Of a stretch of DNA of 42,326 nucleotides, positions 15,723-24,471 are shown one piece after another; within the stretch, counting starts at the first letter, position 1, and every line of letters starts with the position of its first letter. The stretch is from positions 1 to 42,326 of the forward strand of contig QZJG01000002.1 of NCBI GenBank assembly GCA_003599275.1, written 5' to 3'. This DNA comes from Nitrospiraceae bacterium. Lineage in GTDB: Bacteria > Nitrospirota > Thermodesulfovibrionia > UBA6902. The position numbers and the translations under genes are program-made. A model generated the notes under the pieces. That model saw only the letters and a program-made list of their open reading frames with translations, was not told the origin of the DNA and made no database searches.

Positions 15723-16723
15723 AAATTTTCTTTCACCGCCTCAAACACTTCTCCAACACTTATTTTATCCATGCAAACAAATTCCCTGCATTTCTTCTTC
15801 CGGCAGGGACGGCATGAAACGCCTGACGCAAGTACTTTAAAATTCCTGTTCTCCTGCCAGCCGTATGGTCCCGTCTTTACCGGGTCGGTAGGCCCGAAGA
15901 CGGCCACAAGCGGTTTATTAAAAGAGGCCGCTATGTGCATTGGGCCTGAGTCATTGCTGACTACGGCCCTTGCCCCTGCAATCAGGGCAACGAGCTCTCT
16001 TAAATCTGTTTTCCCGCAGAGGTCAACAACTTCTGCACTTCTGTATTTTTTTAACTCCACAATCTCCTGCGCTATCTTTCCATCGCCCTTACTTCCGACA
16101 ATAACGGCGGGGATTGAAAGCTTTCCAATAAGTGATGCAAATTTTTCCGCAGGCCATCTCTTGGTTTCCCACCTCGCAGAAGGGACTATCACTATATATT
16201 CGCCGATGCCGCCTAAAAGTTTTTTGACTTTTGCCTTTGGTCCTTTGTCGACATAAAGCGGAAATTCGGCACTGTTTACTTTGGCCCCGATTGCTTTTGC
16301 TATTTCAAGGCATTTGTCCACGGCGTGCATGTCTTTACTGACGCGGATTTTCTTGTCATAAAAAAACGTACTCCCCTCCCGTGCATCCGCAAAACCGACT
16401 TTCATCGCGGACTTTGCAAATAATGTCATCACCCCGCTTCTTAAAAGTCCCTGAAGGTCAACAACTACGTCATAACGCTGTGCCTTCAATTCATTGCAAA
16501 GTGTCTTTGCTATATGGAACATCCTGCCGACTTTCTTTAATGCGTCTTTATCAAAGACAATGAGTCTGTCAATCAGGGGATTGCCTTCGAGGATGTCTTT
16601 AAAATTCCTGCCTATCACCCAGTCAATCCGGGCCTTTGGGAAGGTGTCTTTTACTGCCTTCAAAAAGGGCAGGGCATGAATAACGTCACCCAGTGAGCTG
16701 GGCTTGATGATAAGCAGCTTCAT
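15719..16723 (-). CDS. waaC: lipopolysaccharide heptosyltransferase I
   Basis: This 334-residue GT9 enzyme adds the first L-glycero-D-manno-heptose to Kdo on lipid A. The start at 16723 gives MKLLIIKPSSLGDVIHALPF, the canonical N terminus with the Gly-Asp acceptor motif; a longer in-frame start only adds a non-conserved tail. Other family features are YDVVVDLQGLLRSG, PSARWETKRWP and the donor-binding stretch AVVSNDSGPMHIAAS, then VAVFGPTDPVKTGPYG. A cysteine-rich end follows (CRPCRKKKCREFVC). No Shine-Dalgarno sequence precedes the start. TATAAA lies 9 bases upstream of the ATG, so the message could be nearly leaderless. The 3' end overlaps the DUF3108 gene by 4 bases. Confidence 0.9.
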   Translation of the reverse strand: MKLLIIKPSSLGDVIHALPFLKAVKDTFPKARIDWVIGRNFKDILEGNPLIDRLIVFDKDALKKVGRMFHIAKTLCNELKAQRYDVVVDLQGLLRSGVMTLFAKSAMKVGFADAREGSTFFYDKKIRVSKDMHAVDKCLEIAKAIGAKVNSAEFPLYVDKGPKAKVKKLLGGIGEYIVIVPSARWETKRWPAEKFASLIGKLSIPAVIVGSKGDGKIAQEIVELKKYRSAEVVDLCGKTDLRELVALIAGARAVVSNDSGPMHIAASFNKPLVAVFGPTDPVKTGPYGWQENRNFKVLASGVSCRPCRKKKCREFVCMDKISVGEVFEAVKENL

Positions 16724-16769
16724 TACAATAAGTTTATAGAAACGCTGCCGTGATTGGCAATCGCCGCCG

Positions 16770-17510
16770 TCAGAGTTGTTTCTCCCACGTCTTTGCGTAT
16801 TTAAGAAATGTATAGTAGCCGTAAAAGACTGCAAGCATCAGTCCGCGTGTGCCGTCGAGGAATCCGAGCCGCAGGAAATACATTTTAAGAAAAGTTGAAA
16901 GCGGTCTCACTGTGAGAGAAAACAACCCGGCTTTTCCTGATTTTTTTATTATCTCCCGAGCGGCAAGCGCAGAGTACTTTTCCATTCTCGATACGAAATC
17001 GGAGACACTGCGGTAGGTGTAATGCCTGAGAGGATTTTTCAGATATCCTGTCCTGCCGTCAACGATTATCTTCTCATGTACCTCACGGATCTCAAAACGC
17101 CCCTTGTCCTTTCTGAATAATCGCAAGGTATAATCGGGCCACCAGCCGCCGTGCTTTATCCATTTGCCGATAAAATAATTCTCCCTCGGAATATAAAAAC
17201 CACTGCTTTCCGTATCTGATATTGCTGCCACAATTTCCGTCTTCAATTCCGGCGTTACCCTCTCGTCGGCATCGAGTATTAAAACCCATACCCCTTTCGT
17301 GTAATCAACCGCCTTCTGTTTCTGCCGTGCAAACCCTTCCCACCGGATTTGATAAACTTTATCGGTGTATTTTCTGCAAATTTCGACAGTCCTGTCGCTG
17401 CTGAAGGCATCGACGACGATAATTTCTTTTGCATCGGCAACGCTCACCAGAGCGTCTTCGATGTTGTGTTCTTCATTCTTTGTTATTATGGCAACCGAGA
17501 CTGGAAACAA
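16770..17510 (-). CDS. family 2 glycosyltransferase, WaaE/KdtX-like
   Basis: This 246-residue inverting GT-A transferase resembles WaaE/KdtX enzymes, which add a beta-glucose to the inner-core heptose. The N-terminal SVAIITKNEEHNIEDAL, the ADAKEIIVVDAFSSDRT segment and the metal-binding ILDADERV are typical. The C-terminal half has GWWPDYTLRLFRKDKGRFE, then VHEKIIVDG and a hydrophobic tail near FLDGTRGLMLAVFYGYYTFL that may associate with the inner membrane. Translation starts at TTG (17508-17510) behind a good ribosome site (AAGGAGT, 5 bases upstream). A 113-base repeat region separates it from the upstream GT4 gene. Confidence 0.88.
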   Translation of the reverse strand: MFPVSVAIITKNEEHNIEDALVSVADAKEIIVVDAFSSDRTVEICRKYTDKVYQIRWEGFARQKQKAVDYTKGVWVLILDADERVTPELKTEIVAAISDTESSGFYIPRENYFIGKWIKHGGWWPDYTLRLFRKDKGRFEIREVHEKIIVDGRTGYLKNPLRHYTYRSVSDFVSRMEKYSALAAREIIKKSGKAGLFSLTVRPLSTFLKMYFLRLGFLDGTRGLMLAVFYGYYTFLKYAKTWEKQL

Positions 17511-17530
17511 TTACGACTCCTTATAAAAAA

Positions 17531-17640
17531 TGTCACCCCCCTTGCCCCCTTTCGGTACGAGTCGTTTCCGACCCCTCAATGGAGGGGGACAACAGAATTC
17601 CCCTCTCCCCTTGCGGGAGAGGGTCAGGGAGAGGGGTTTC
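17531..17640. repeat. palindromic repeat cluster that includes the end of the GT4 gene
   Basis: The gap holds TCGGTACGAGTCGTTTCCGA (17552-17571), akin to the element inside metG at 37110. A perfect hairpin CCTCTCCC-CTTGC-GGGAGAGG (17602-17622) follows, and a further GAGGGG arm reaches into the coding end of the GT4 gene. The GT4 stop codon (17624-17626) lies within the element. The strong stem could terminate or stabilise the mRNA between two glycosyltransferase genes. Confidence 0.75.
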
Positions 17641-18754
17641 CTCTTTCATCAAGTATCCTCTCATACAACGCCTGTATTTTCTCAATATGCTTCTCAAAAG
17701 TAAACTCTTCAGCCAACTGTCTTGCATTCGCGCTCATCGACTCCAGTTTGTCTCTATTGGTCATAAAGAACCTTATCTTCTCCGCGATAGTCCTTACGTC
17801 CTCCGGCTCCGGTATGACATAACCATGCGCCCCGTCTTTTATTATCTCCGCAGCGCCGCTGTTTTTCGTTGTTATCACCGGGAGCCCGCTTGCCAGGGCT
17901 TCAAGGTGGACATTACCGAATGGTTCATAGATTGTGGGGAAAACAAAGATGTCGGCGGCGGCGTAGTACTTGTAGTTGTCCTTCTGCGGCCCGCAGAAAA
18001 TGATATTGGGGACAGGGGGGTGTTTACCCTTCCCCACAACCAACACCTTAACCGGCCCTTCCATCCCTTTGACCGCTTCGATCAAAGCTCCGACGCCCTT
18101 TCTCTCAAAGCCCGACCCCATAAAGAGCGCTACAAAATCATTCTCAGCCAATCCGTGCTTCCGCCTTATCTCATCTCTGTACTTTTCTCTGTTCCCCGGG
18201 TGAAATTTTTCCGTATCAACGCCATTATAAATCACCTCTATATCGGAAGCCGGAACGCTGTAATTGTCAATTATATTCCTTTTGACCATCTCTGATATGG
18301 CGATGATTTTTTTATACCTGTGCCTGATGAAAATCTTATGCTCCAGATCAAGGATGAGCCAGTGATACGGGTTCAGGACAATAGAAAGCTTGCCCAACAG
18401 CCCGGTCCTCTTCCATCTCTGCCTGAGCCATTCAATGTGACAGCCGTCTCCAGCCCGGTAAATGTCCTGATACATTGTCTTGTCATGGGTCTGGATTATG
18501 TCGAAATAATTTCTCTGTTTCTTCAGAATGAAATATGAAGATATTGCAAATGAGAGGTCCCTTAGAAATGAATTGAACGTGACGGCAGGCACTTGATGGA
18601 AGTAAATATTTTTGTGTGTTCCGTCCGCCTGCCATTTTATTGCGAATACATGCATCTCGTGCCCGTCATTGGCAAGCTTTTCTATGAAACTTCCTGAAAA
18701 ACTTTCCGCCCCTCCGTGGAAGGTATATTTCTTTCTAATTATGGCTACTTTCAT
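17624..18754 (-). CDS. family 4 glycosyltransferase, WaaG-like
   Basis: This 376-residue GT-B retaining transferase fits the LPS core glucosyltransferase group. The start at 18754 gives MKVAIIRKKYTFHGGAESFS, with the Gly-Gly acceptor loop. The donor-binding signature is complete: VALFMGSGFERKGVGALIEA, KVLVVGKG, then the EX7E motif FPTIYEPFGNVHLEALASGL. The start overlaps the O-antigen ligase gene by 20 bases. The last residues (RGNPSP) are encoded by an intergenic-type repeat, so the native C terminus has probably been replaced or trimmed by repeat insertion. The catalytic domain is unaffected. The specific sugar cannot be read from sequence. Confidence 0.88.
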   Translation of the reverse strand: MKVAIIRKKYTFHGGAESFSGSFIEKLANDGHEMHVFAIKWQADGTHKNIYFHQVPAVTFNSFLRDLSFAISSYFILKKQRNYFDIIQTHDKTMYQDIYRAGDGCHIEWLRQRWKRTGLLGKLSIVLNPYHWLILDLEHKIFIRHRYKKIIAISEMVKRNIIDNYSVPASDIEVIYNGVDTEKFHPGNREKYRDEIRRKHGLAENDFVALFMGSGFERKGVGALIEAVKGMEGPVKVLVVGKGKHPPVPNIIFCGPQKDNYKYYAAADIFVFPTIYEPFGNVHLEALASGLPVITTKNSGAAEIIKDGAHGYVIPEPEDVRTIAEKIRFFMTNRDKLESMSANARQLAEEFTFEKHIEKIQALYERILDERGNPSP

Positions 18755-19949
18755 TTGTTCCACTGGCTGCCATTCCCAAGCCGAGCACGACTGCAAGGTG
18801 TGTCATTTCTACGGATGTCAGCATAGAGTGCACAACATAATTGCCTAAAATTATTGATGCACAAGCTATCAGCATATAGCTTTTCAGTCCGGTGGCACGA
18901 AGGGCTTCCGTCCAGAAAACTTTTATCGCGATAAGGACCAGCAGCAGATATGGAATAAAACCGATAATCCCCTGGTGAAATAAGATCTCAAGAAACATGT
19001 TGTGCTGGTTCTTGTCGGTCGGGAGGGCTTTCTTTAAAATCGTTTCTTTAAAAGGCTCATCCCGGTGAAACAGATCGTCGCCGTAACCCCAGCCGGTTAC
19101 GGGCCTGTTCACTATGGCATAAACCGCCGCTTTCCATAACACCGTGCGTTCGTTGAAGGTGTGAAGGTCTCTTGTTAAATTATCTATCCTTGTTTTGACG
19201 TCAGGGACTGACCAATATGCGAGTATTCCGATTACGAGAGGAACAATTATTAAATATGCCATAATTTTTTTCAGGTTATATCCTTTTTTTCTTGAAAGGT
19301 ATAAAGACCAGATAAACATTATGCTTGCGAAGCCGGCAAGTCCCCCTCTCGATGTGCTCAGGACCAGCGCAAGAACGAAGACAACAAGCGATACGGTCAG
19401 AATGGTCCTTGAAGCGGCGCCCTTCCAGGTATGGTAGAGGACAAAAGAAAAAGGAAGAAGCATGCACAGATATCTTGCAAACCTGTTGTGCCATATATGG
19501 ACCAATAATGTATCGGGCTTCAGCATCTCCATTTCCTGGGTGCCGTAACTGTAAAATCCCGCCCCGACTATAAGGATTGCAGTAACGTAGCAAACAAAAA
19601 GCGCTTTTTTAAGTCTTTCCCCGTCAGCCATCACCGTGCTGATCACGGGGAAGAGCAAGCCGACCTTGAGGAGCTCTCTTTTAAGGTCCATCAAAGAATA
19701 CAATGGGTCGATGGAGAATATCACGGCAAAAGGCGCTACTCCCAGCCAGATCCACAACCACTTTGAAACAGGCTTTTTCAAAAGGTAAAGATTTTTTCTA
19801 TGTTTCAAAGTGAACAGCCACAGGGCGAAATTCCCGAATATCAAAATATTCCTTATGCCCTCTCCTTTTGCAAGGAACGTAAGAAATATGTACAGATAAA
19901 TACCGTACTCAATAATCCTGTCCAGGGTTTCATATCTCTTTTCCATCAA
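18735..19949 (-). CDS. waaL: O-antigen ligase family membrane protein
   Basis: This 404-residue polytopic protein has about ten to twelve hydrophobic segments and a large periplasmic loop around residues 250-320. The loop contains RTVLWKAAVYAIVNRPVTGW and then NQHNMFLEILFHQGIIGFIP, the Wzy_C/WaaL signature with conserved Arg and His. Another conserved Arg lies in STSRGG. Such enzymes transfer undecaprenyl-linked O-antigen to the lipid A core on the periplasmic face. A Wzy polymerase or another bacterial ligase is an alternative. Translation begins at TTG 19949 or the adjacent ATG 19946. The 3' end overlaps the GT4 gene by 20 bases, tying it to core assembly. Confidence 0.85.
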   Translation of the reverse strand: MMEKRYETLDRIIEYGIYLYIFLTFLAKGEGIRNILIFGNFALWLFTLKHRKNLYLLKKPVSKWLWIWLGVAPFAVIFSIDPLYSLMDLKRELLKVGLLFPVISTVMADGERLKKALFVCYVTAILIVGAGFYSYGTQEMEMLKPDTLLVHIWHNRFARYLCMLLPFSFVLYHTWKGAASRTILTVSLVVFVLALVLSTSRGGLAGFASIMFIWSLYLSRKKGYNLKKIMAYLIIVPLVIGILAYWSVPDVKTRIDNLTRDLHTFNERTVLWKAAVYAIVNRPVTGWGYGDDLFHRDEPFKETILKKALPTDKNQHNMFLEILFHQGIIGFIPYLLLVLIAIKVFWTEALRATGLKSYMLIACASIILGNYVVHSMLTSVEMTHLAVVLGLGMAASGTNESSHN

Positions 19950-20003
19950 TTCGTTCTGTTGTTTGCCCGTATCGCCGGATACAATCTTTATTCCTGTGAA
20001 TTG

Positions 20004-21005
20004 TTACAGATTGGCCATGTCCAGAATCTGCCGGACCCTGTTGTCATATGTGTGGTCTTTCAACACTCTCTTGTGCCCTGCAAGGCTGATTTCACTTCTT
20101 TCATCCGGGTGGTGAAGATAATACTCTATCAAACTTTTAAGCCCGTCAATGGTTTTATAGCAGATGATTTCTTTACCTACCCTGAACAAGTCCTCCATAT
20201 CTTCTTTGTATTCTGCAATCTGAAATCCGCCGCACGCAGCTATGTCGAAGGTCCGGCCCTGGGTCCCTTTGATATCATTTAAAGGATGATGCGGATTCAG
20301 TGAAATGACGGCCCCGCAGATTGCCTTTGTCTTGTTTGTGCCCCATACTCCCCTGCCTTTGTAGAGCTTTCGAATCGCATTATCGGTCCTGGTCCATCCG
20401 GTCCCCCAAATGGCCGGCTTGAAATCCAGGAGCTCTTCCACAAGTCTCAGCCGGTAAGGATACATCGAGCCCATTATCATCAGATTTGACGAGAAGATCC
20501 CCATATCCGCAGCGTCAAGTTTTAAAGGCTTTCTAACGGCAGGGTCTGCGCACTGGGGCAGGTAATGGACATTTCTGAAACCCGTCTTCCTGAGGCATTC
20601 CAGAACATAGGTGTCTTTAACAAAGTAATAATGGCACGGGGCAATAGCATTAAAATTACCCATAAGTATGGGATTGTCATTCATTACATTTATGATTATC
20701 GTGTCTGTTCTTTTCCTTATTTCCCGGAGCGTATCCGCTTCTATGGGGCCCGCCTTGAATAACGCCAGGATATCGGGTCTTGTACGCATTACACAACCGA
20801 GCAGCCTTTTGTTCATGATGTGGTGCCATAACCTTTTTAAGTGCTTATCATTCTCTACGAACCGGAACATGCCGTCAAGTCTGTAGGCAAAATAACCGGT
20901 CTCTATCCCGGCCCTTTCGAATGCCTTCATAAACAACCAGCTTTTCTCATCTATAAACCGGTCATCTTTTGTGACCAGCTCAGGTCCGGCAATCAGTATT
21001 TTCAT
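20004..21005 (-). CDS. CgeB-like glycosyltransferase family protein
   Basis: This 333-residue cytosolic protein resembles the CgeB/DUF3880 group of GT-B transferases. The N terminus is MKILIAGPELVTKDDRFIDE. The middle contains TIIINVMNDNPILMG and YYFVKDTYVLECLRKTGF, with VHYLPQCADP as the domain hinge. The C-terminal half (KGTQGRTFDIAACGGFQIAE, then DLFRVGKEIICY and LAGHKRVLKDHTYDNRVRQIL) is the most conserved part. Members decorate spores, capsules or other surface glycans; the donor and acceptor are unknown here. It lies 54 bases before the O-antigen ligase gene in transcription order, with a weak ribosome site, and probably belongs to the same operon. Confidence 0.8.
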   Translation of the reverse strand: MKILIAGPELVTKDDRFIDEKSWLFMKAFERAGIETGYFAYRLDGMFRFVENDKHLKRLWHHIMNKRLLGCVMRTRPDILALFKAGPIEADTLREIRKRTDTIIINVMNDNPILMGNFNAIAPCHYYFVKDTYVLECLRKTGFRNVHYLPQCADPAVRKPLKLDAADMGIFSSNLMIMGSMYPYRLRLVEELLDFKPAIWGTGWTRTDNAIRKLYKGRGVWGTNKTKAICGAVISLNPHHPLNDIKGTQGRTFDIAACGGFQIAEYKEDMEDLFRVGKEIICYKTIDGLKSLIEYYLHHPDERSEISLAGHKRVLKDHTYDNRVRQILDMANL

Positions 21006-21093
21006 TTATTCTTTTCCGTGAAGGATGCGCATTGGCTGACAATCATTATAACTGCGTTTAAACACAATTTTAAACTTCATACCCGCTTTTAAC

Positions 21094-22215
21094 TTATGAA
21101 CTCCCTTCCAATCCTGTTTGCCCTTTCTGCGGTGTCTCTTTGCGGTTGATGTTCAAAAGACCGCAAACCGCTTTAAAGACCTCATCGGGTGTGATCGAAT
21201 CCAGACAGTGCTTCTTTGCCTTGCACCTGTAATTGGTAGTGCCGCATTCACAAGGAGCCTGTACAACCGCTGCGAGAGATTGGTCCATATGCCAGGGCTT
21301 CCACTGCTCCAGATCACCGGGGCCGAATATAACAACCAGCGGCCGGTCCAGGTACGAGGCAATATGCGCAGTGCCTGAATCAACACTTATCACAAGGTCG
21401 GCACGTTCGATAAGTGCACACAGCTCTCCAAATGAGGTCCTGTCAATCAGGGACAAGGCAGGCCCTTTCATCCCTTCCAGTATCCTGTCGGATTGTTCTC
21501 TTGCGAGCGTTCCTCTTCCCGTGAAAATTATTTTCATCCCCGGTTCTCCAAGCAACCTGTCGCACAGCCCTGCAAAAAAATTCGGGCGCCAGTTCTTCGA
21601 TTGTTTGCTCCCGCTCGGAGAAACTACCACCAGACGGGCGCCGGCATCCGGAAGGAATTCTGAAATCGTTTCTTTTTCGGAAGGGGCAATCCACAGGGTC
21701 CGCTTCTGCCGACCGCAATCAAATTTGCCAAGAGGTTTTAAGGCCTTCAGATTTCGGTCAACATCGTGTTCGCTGTCCGTATATCTTTCAACAGCAGAAA
21801 AATAGCGGTACTGCAAGCGGTGTTTCAGGCACACGCCTTTGAGTGATTCGGGAAGAACACCCAAGGCATATTTTATATTCAGCTTTTTCTTCAGCCTTAT
21901 CCAGCCGGCATCCTGAGAAGAGGTAATCATCAAATCATAACGCGGGCAGTGGCGCTTATCTTTCCCCAGGTCGTCAATTAACATGATATTAATTGCCGGG
22001 ACACGTTCAGCAACTGCAAGACCGTCTTTCCGGCAGGCGAGAGTGATCCGGGCCGAAGGGAACATTTTCCTGACGCAGAGGATGGTCGGGAGAAAGGTCA
22101 GCATGTCACCTAATTTTTGACACCTGAATAATAATATATTTTTGATCTCCCCTTTATCGAAAGCCTTGAGGAGCCGACTCTTCTCATCCGAATTTGAGGA
22201 TTTCCAGTTTATCAT
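21094..22215 (-). CDS. family 9 glycosyltransferase (heptosyltransferase-like)
   Basis: This 373-residue GT-B enzyme is related to LPS heptosyltransferases. NILLFRCQKLGDMLTFLPTI carries the Gly-Asp motif. VVVSPSGSKQSKNWRPNFFA and the donor-site stretch DLVISVDSGTAHIASYLDRPLV complete the signature. A cysteine-bearing C terminus follows (CECGTTNYRCKAKKHC), reminiscent of the end of the waaC product at 15719. It is a distinct paralogue, so a second core heptose or another sugar is likely. The gene starts one base after the asnB stop (TGA-A-ATG), so the two are translationally coupled. An 88-base gap precedes the CgeB-like gene. Confidence 0.85.
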   Translation of the reverse strand: MINWKSSNSDEKSRLLKAFDKGEIKNILLFRCQKLGDMLTFLPTILCVRKMFPSARITLACRKDGLAVAERVPAINIMLIDDLGKDKRHCPRYDLMITSSQDAGWIRLKKKLNIKYALGVLPESLKGVCLKHRLQYRYFSAVERYTDSEHDVDRNLKALKPLGKFDCGRQKRTLWIAPSEKETISEFLPDAGARLVVVSPSGSKQSKNWRPNFFAGLCDRLLGEPGMKIIFTGRGTLAREQSDRILEGMKGPALSLIDRTSFGELCALIERADLVISVDSGTAHIASYLDRPLVVIFGPGDLEQWKPWHMDQSLAAVVQAPCECGTTNYRCKAKKHCLDSITPDEVFKAVCGLLNINRKETPQKGQTGLEGSS

Positions 22216-22216
22216 T

Positions 22217-24175
22217 TCAGACCCTGTATGTTCTCCTCCATAATTCCAGCACTATCATCAGCCATAACTGTTCGGAGACATTCATATCCGTTGTGGTAAA
22301 TTCGTCGATTATCCTGTGGACGCGTTTCAGGTCAAATATGTCCCCTGAAACAAAATCTTCCTTTGAAAATATTCCGTACAGGAGCGCCGGGTTCCCCTTG
22401 AACCAGTATTTTATAGGCGGGCTGAACCCCATTTTTTTCCGGTGGATTATCTCCCTCGGGACATATTCCTCAAGGATGGTTTTCAGGATATACTTGCCGC
22501 TTTCCTTAAATTTATATTCGGGCGGCAGGGCATTGCAGAATTCCACCAGACGATAATCGACAAAAGGGTTCCTGCCCTCCACGGAATGGGCCATTAAAGC
22601 GAGGTCGGTCTTCGTGAGTATGTAATCGGGCAAATAGGTGTGCATGTCGATCCAGATAAGCCTTTCGATGGTGTCTGAAATTTTATTGAAATCATCAAGC
22701 CCGTCAACGAGGTCTTCAAGTGTAAAATTATCGAGCTTGTCATAAAATCCCGGGACCATCACATACCTTTTAAAGGTGTCGCTGAATCCGTTAAACCTTT
22801 TCAGATACGCCCCCCAGAATCCCGCCGCCAGATCTTCTGCAATTCTCTGAAGTTTTCCGATGAACTTTTTTTTGTTGATCTGCGGCGGCAGTTTTTTCAG
22901 AAGGTCCGTCCTTATTTGCGGCAGGAATCCCAGGATCCTTCCGCGTGCATGGATATAATACCTTTTATAACCGCCCAGGAGCTCATCGCCTCCGTCACCT
23001 GAAAGTATCACCTTGACATGTTCGGAAGTATATTTCGACAGGTAATACGTAGGGATATAAGAAGGGTCGCCGAACGGCTCATCCAGTGAATTTATGATTT
23101 CCTGTAAATCATTGTATGTAAGCTCGGGTGTCTGAAACTCGTGGTGTGTTGTCCGGAAACGGTTTGCCACTGCCCTTGCATATTCCGATTCGTCATAGCC
23201 GGGTCTGTCGAATTTTATCGTGAAGGTGTTGATGTTGTTCACGCCGTTGTCTTTCAGGAAAGCCACCATGGCGCTTGAGTCCATTCCACCGCTGAGATAA
23301 ACGCCGATGGGGACGTCGGATATGGTCCGCATGAATACCGCTTCTGAAAAGATTTTTTTAAGGCCCTCTTTTGCCTCGGGAAATGAGAAAGAGCTTTTAG
23401 GGAAAAACGAGGGCCTCCAGTAAATCTCTTTCCTGATCTGCCGGGTGCTCATATCAAATTCCAGATACTCCGCAGGGGAAAGTTTGCGCACTCCGTCAAG
23501 GATGGTACCCGGAGACGGGACATACTTTAGTGTCAGGAACCTGTCTAATGAACCGGGATCGAGCCTGCGGGGGATGAGATGCATGAACCCCTTGAGCTCA
23601 GACGCAAAGATAAAGGTATCACGGTCATAAAAATATTTCAGGGGTTTAACGCCGAGCCGGTCCCGCACCAGGAAGAGTTTATTGCTTTTTTTGTCCAGCA
23701 GGGCAAAGGCGAACATCCCCCTCAATTTGTTTATGACATCAATCCCCCATTCTTCGTAACCGTGAATTATCACTTCCGTGTCCGATTTCGATTTGAAGGA
23801 GTGCCCTTTTGCCAGCAACTCGTGCCTGATTTCCCTGAAGTTGTAGATCTCTCCGTTATAAGAAATCCGGACTGTACCATTCCTTCGATTGCACTCAGGA
23901 CAGTCTTCATTGCACATCGGCTGGCTTGCTGCCTCAGAAAGGTCGATAATGCTTAAGCGGGTATGAGCAAGGACGGACGACCATTCACCATCAGGCATTG
24001 AGGCGGCAGAAAAGTATTGGGCACCCCCTCTGTGTCCCTTATTAAGGGGGGAATTTGTAAAGGTGACAACTCCGGCGTTGTCAGGCCCCCTGTGATGGAG
24101 GGCCTTCAAAGACATGTGAAGTTCCTTTGTCGTTATCTTCCCGTTTTCTGAAAAAAATCCGAATATGCCGCACAT
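22217..24175 (-). CDS. asnB: glutamine-hydrolysing asparagine synthetase with repeat-derived insertion
   Basis: This 652-residue protein joins an N-terminal class II amidotransferase (MCGIFGFFSENG, Cys2 nucleophile, HHRGPDNAG, LAHTRLSIIDLS, SYNGEIYNF) to an ATP-dependent synthetase domain (VYLSGGMDSSAMVAFLKDNG, LSGDGGDELLGGYKRY). In polysaccharide clusters such proteins often amidate a sugar acid rather than make bulk asparagine. The start is fixed by Cys2, yet no Shine-Dalgarno sequence precedes it. Between HRGPDNAGVV and LAHTRLS about 25 extra residues occur. Part of these (NSPLNKGHRGGA) is encoded by a copy of the CCCCCTTA...AGGGG intergenic repeat, read in frame. A CNEDCPECNRRN segment after SQPM is a further small, cysteine-bearing addition. 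Confidence 0.93.
   Translation of the reverse strand: MCGIFGFFSENGKITTKELHMSLKALHHRGPDNAGVVTFTNSPLNKGHRGGAQYFSAASMPDGEWSSVLAHTRLSIIDLSEAASQPMCNEDCPECNRRNGTVRISYNGEIYNFREIRHELLAKGHSFKSKSDTEVIIHGYEEWGIDVINKLRGMFAFALLDKKSNKLFLVRDRLGVKPLKYFYDRDTFIFASELKGFMHLIPRRLDPGSLDRFLTLKYVPSPGTILDGVRKLSPAEYLEFDMSTRQIRKEIYWRPSFFPKSSFSFPEAKEGLKKIFSEAVFMRTISDVPIGVYLSGGMDSSAMVAFLKDNGVNNINTFTIKFDRPGYDESEYARAVANRFRTTHHEFQTPELTYNDLQEIINSLDEPFGDPSYIPTYYLSKYTSEHVKVILSGDGGDELLGGYKRYYIHARGRILGFLPQIRTDLLKKLPPQINKKKFIGKLQRIAEDLAAGFWGAYLKRFNGFSDTFKRYVMVPGFYDKLDNFTLEDLVDGLDDFNKISDTIERLIWIDMHTYLPDYILTKTDLALMAHSVEGRNPFVDYRLVEFCNALPPEYKFKESGKYILKTILEEYVPREIIHRKKMGFSPPIKYWFKGNPALLYGIFSKEDFVSGDIFDLKRVHRIIDEFTTTDMNVSEQLWLMIVLELWRRTYRV
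24023..24055. repeat. intergenic-type palindromic repeat inserted in asnB
   Basis: The plus-strand sequence ACCCCCTCTGTGTCCCTTAT followed by TAAGGGGGGAATT is the same element type as at 2951-2985 (both have a CCCCCTTA...AGGG stem and a nearby GGGGG block). It keeps the asnB frame open and encodes NSPLNKGHRGGA on the minus strand. Confidence 0.75.
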
Positions 24176-24344
24176 ATAGTTTTTAGCCGGTAGTCTGAAA
24201 ACAAAAACTGAACGCTATTCCCGTGAACAGGAATTAATTGGAACAGTCGATACATAAAAGTACCATATTGGCAATATTTTTGAAAATTCGGGGTTGCCGG
24301 CGGGTCTGCGACAAAGAAGGTTTTATCCTGAAAAAACAGTTGAG

Positions 24345-24464
24345 CCACAGCCAACAGCAGGCGCTTTAAGCGAGAACACAGAGAAAAGATTAAAAGACAA
24401 TAGATTAAGAAAAAAAATCATTTCACCCTTCTTTATCTCTGTGTACTCTGTGGCAAATTGCCGT
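24345..24464. repeat. inverted repeat of the CCACAGAG...CTCTGTGG type
   Basis: The gap between asnB and the 59-residue gene (296 bases) contains GCCACAG and GAGAACACAGAGAAAAG on the left and CTTTATCTCTGTGTACTCTG followed by TGGC on the right. These are imperfect inverted arms around AT-rich sequence. The element resembles the one at 20-108. I see no coding sequence in this gap. The asnB promoter should lie in the remaining 24176-24340. Confidence 0.6.
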
Positions 24465-24471
24465 TTTGGGT

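Noticed and set aside
17429-18295. 288-residue plus-strand frame
   Set aside because: It is antisense to the GT4 gene and runs through a repeat; no recognisable domain and low-complexity Pro/Arg-rich stretches.
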